Origin: an uncultured Paracoccaceae bacterium
GTDB lineage: Bacteria; Pseudomonadota; Alphaproteobacteria; Rhodobacterales; Rhodobacteraceae
Assembly: GCA_934500835.1 (NCBI GenBank)
Contig: CAKSTR010000010.1
Coordinates: 127,459 to 191,458, forward strand
DNA: 64,000 nt
Direction of reading: 5' to 3'
In this document: positions 63,065 through 64,000 of the stretch, piece by piece
Position numbering within the stretch: position 1 is the first letter of the stretch
How the letters are laid out: every line of letters begins with the position of its first letter
The notes under the pieces: generated by a model
The model's database searches: none
Seen by the model: only the letters and a program-made list of their open reading frames with translations
What the model was told of the DNA's origin: nothing
Translations under genes and position numbers: made by a program

Positions 63065-63835
63065 CTAGCGCGGGGCGAGGATCAGTTCCGTCGCTGCTTC
63101 TTGTAGCGCGGTTTCCAAAGCGCTGCTGACGGGGCGATCGGTGATCAGCGTCAGGTCCGCGGTCCAGGGGGTCAACTGAACCATCGCCCTTTTGTCGAAT
63201 TTGCCATGATCGGCAAGGACCACGCCGCGATCCGAACTTCGCAGCATTGCGGCATAGACCTCTCCGATATCCGGCATCGCCTCGCTGACACCGCTGGCAC
63301 TTAGGCCTGAGGCACCGATAACGGCGATGGGCGCCCGAAAGCGTTCGATCGCCACGATGGTCTCGTGCCCCACCACCATATGCTCCTGACCGTTGAAATT
63401 GCCGGGCAGCATGGTGACCTGAATACGGGGGTTCTGCGACAGTTCCTGCGCGATCAGATAGGCAGGGGTCAGGATGAAAAGCCGATGCTGAACATCGCGC
63501 AGGGCACGGGCGAAGTGCTGCATGGTTGCACCGCCACCCAGGAGCAGCGCGTCATGTGACGCAAGCCGCTCAGCCGCCGCACGCGCGATCGCCTGTCTTT
63601 CTTCGACTTGCAATATCATGCGATCATGCAGCGCCGGCTCAAAGCGTGTTGCTGCACTGAAAGCGCCGCCATAGGTGCGGCTGATGCGGCCAGCCTCTGC
63701 CAATTCGGCCAGGTCCCGCCGGATCGTCTCGGTGGTAACCCCAAAATCTTCGGCCAGCTGGTTCACGCGAAGCGATGGATTGAGTTCAAGCGTCGCCAGA
63801 ATCCGCGCCTGGCGCTCTCCTTTGCGCAACTTCAC
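63065..63835 (-). CDS. DeoR/GlpR family transcriptional repressor
   Basis: A 256-residue repressor from GTG 63835, with GAGG seven bases upstream. The N-terminal helix-turn-helix is RQARILATLELNPSLRVNQL and VTTETIRRDLAELAEAGRI; the C-terminal sugar-phosphate-type sensor domain shows LLLGGGATMQHFARAL, VIGASGLSASGV and VLADHGKFDKRAM. Such repressors respond to phosphorylated sugars or polyols and control adjacent transport and kinase genes. A divergently transcribed gene appears to start at the right edge, consistent with that. It ends 10 bases from the convergent LuxR-type gene. Confidence 0.9.
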   Translation of the reverse strand: MKLRKGERQARILATLELNPSLRVNQLAEDFGVTTETIRRDLAELAEAGRISRTYGGAFSAATRFEPALHDRMILQVEERQAIARAAAERLASHDALLLGGGATMQHFARALRDVQHRLFILTPAYLIAQELSQNPRIQVTMLPGNFNGQEHMVVGHETIVAIERFRAPIAVIGASGLSASGVSEAMPDIGEVYAAMLRSSDRGVVLADHGKFDKRAMVQLTPWTADLTLITDRPVSSALETALQEAATELILAPR

Positions 63836-63980
63836 CCCTAAACCTCATCGATTCAACAGATCCATTCGGATTGGCAGAAGTTCCCCTTCAGAGCAACCAA
63901 AGATGATCTGCTAGTTACAAATATAAATGTTGCGACTCACAGATATTGTTGTCAATCTTCGTTCAAACGGAGGTATGCTC
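63836..63980. promoter_or_regulatory. Divergent AT-rich control region
   Basis: This 145-base gap between the DeoR-type gene and the gene at the right edge is markedly AT-rich in the part 63895-63960. It contains TTACAAATATAAATG and ATATTGTTG, which could hold promoters for either direction and repressor sites, but I found no single convincing operator. Confidence 0.3.
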
Positions 63981-64000
63981 GTGTTCAACTACGGTTTCTT
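63981..64000 (+). CDS. Start of a gene cut by the right edge
   Basis: GGAGG at 63969-63973 lies 7 bases before GTG 63981, which opens the frame V-FNYGF up to the window end; ATG 63975 in the same frame is only one base from the ribosome site. Six residues allow no function call. Its divergence from a DeoR-type gene suggests a sugar or polyol transport or kinase gene. Confidence 0.35.

Overview
The window is GC-rich, tightly packed bacterial chromosome that reads as an alphaproteobacterium of the Rhodobacteraceae (Rhodobacter/Paracoccus/Roseobacter relatives). The evidence is the flagellar gene order, the Mic60-like gene between hemD and hemY, a possible CtrA-type box, the many 1-4 base stop/start overlaps, and the frequent GTG/TTG starts. 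I saw no tRNA, rRNA, CRISPR array, intact insertion sequence or prophage.

Layout. (1) 1-6.0 kb, housekeeping: EVE-domain protein (cut by the left edge), YciI, gpsA and tsaD on the minus strand, then hemD, a Mic60-like gene and hemY on the plus strand. (2) 6.4-10.4 kb: phosphoenolpyruvate carboxylase followed by glyA, a pairing that recalls serine-cycle C1 assimilation. (3) 10.5-26.0 kb, flagellum: a plus-strand run (fliL, a DUF6468-like gene, motE, motA, a 730-residue periplasmic protein, sltF, flhA, fliR, flhB, a fliJ-like gene) converges on a minus-strand run (flgB, flgC, fliE, fliQ, flgF, flgG, flgA, flgH, a second fliL-like gene). fliI diverges from flgB.

(4) 26.3-36.0 kb, phosphorelay island: two convergent operons. 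The plus operon encodes a soluble multi-PAS histidine kinase, a response regulator with a degenerate GGDEF-like output, a degenerate kinase-receiver protein that may carry an upstream transmembrane helix, and a single receiver. The minus operon encodes a second regulator of the same degenerate-GGDEF type, a stand-alone Hpt protein and a 7TM histidine kinase. All parts of a relay are present but the outputs lack intact catalytic motifs and DNA-binding domains. This is my main candidate for an undescribed system.

(5) 36.4-45.5 kb: an Lrp-type regulator followed by a HyuA-like hydantoinase/oxoprolinase, a DUF917 protein, a five-gene peptide-type ABC transporter and an Asp/Glu/hydantoin racemase, probably one uptake and ring-opening pathway. 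(6) 45.6-51.6 kb: a minus-strand operon of Rieske oxygenase, its reductase, an epimerase, an unrecognised protein and a DUF1116 protein, divergent from a LysR regulator with a strong inverted repeat between them. (7) 52-63 kb: amidase, aldehyde dehydrogenase, a glycine-betaine-type ABC transporter with a fused double permease, a GMC oxidoreductase, a class III aminotransferase and a LuxR-type regulator. A near-identical 15-base motif lies upstream of the amidase and of the aminotransferase. Together these suggest catabolism of an amide- or amine-containing compatible-solute-like compound. (8) 63.1-64 kb: a DeoR-type repressor diverging from a gene that runs off the right edge.

All functions are inferred by reading translated sequence and gene context; no database search was run.
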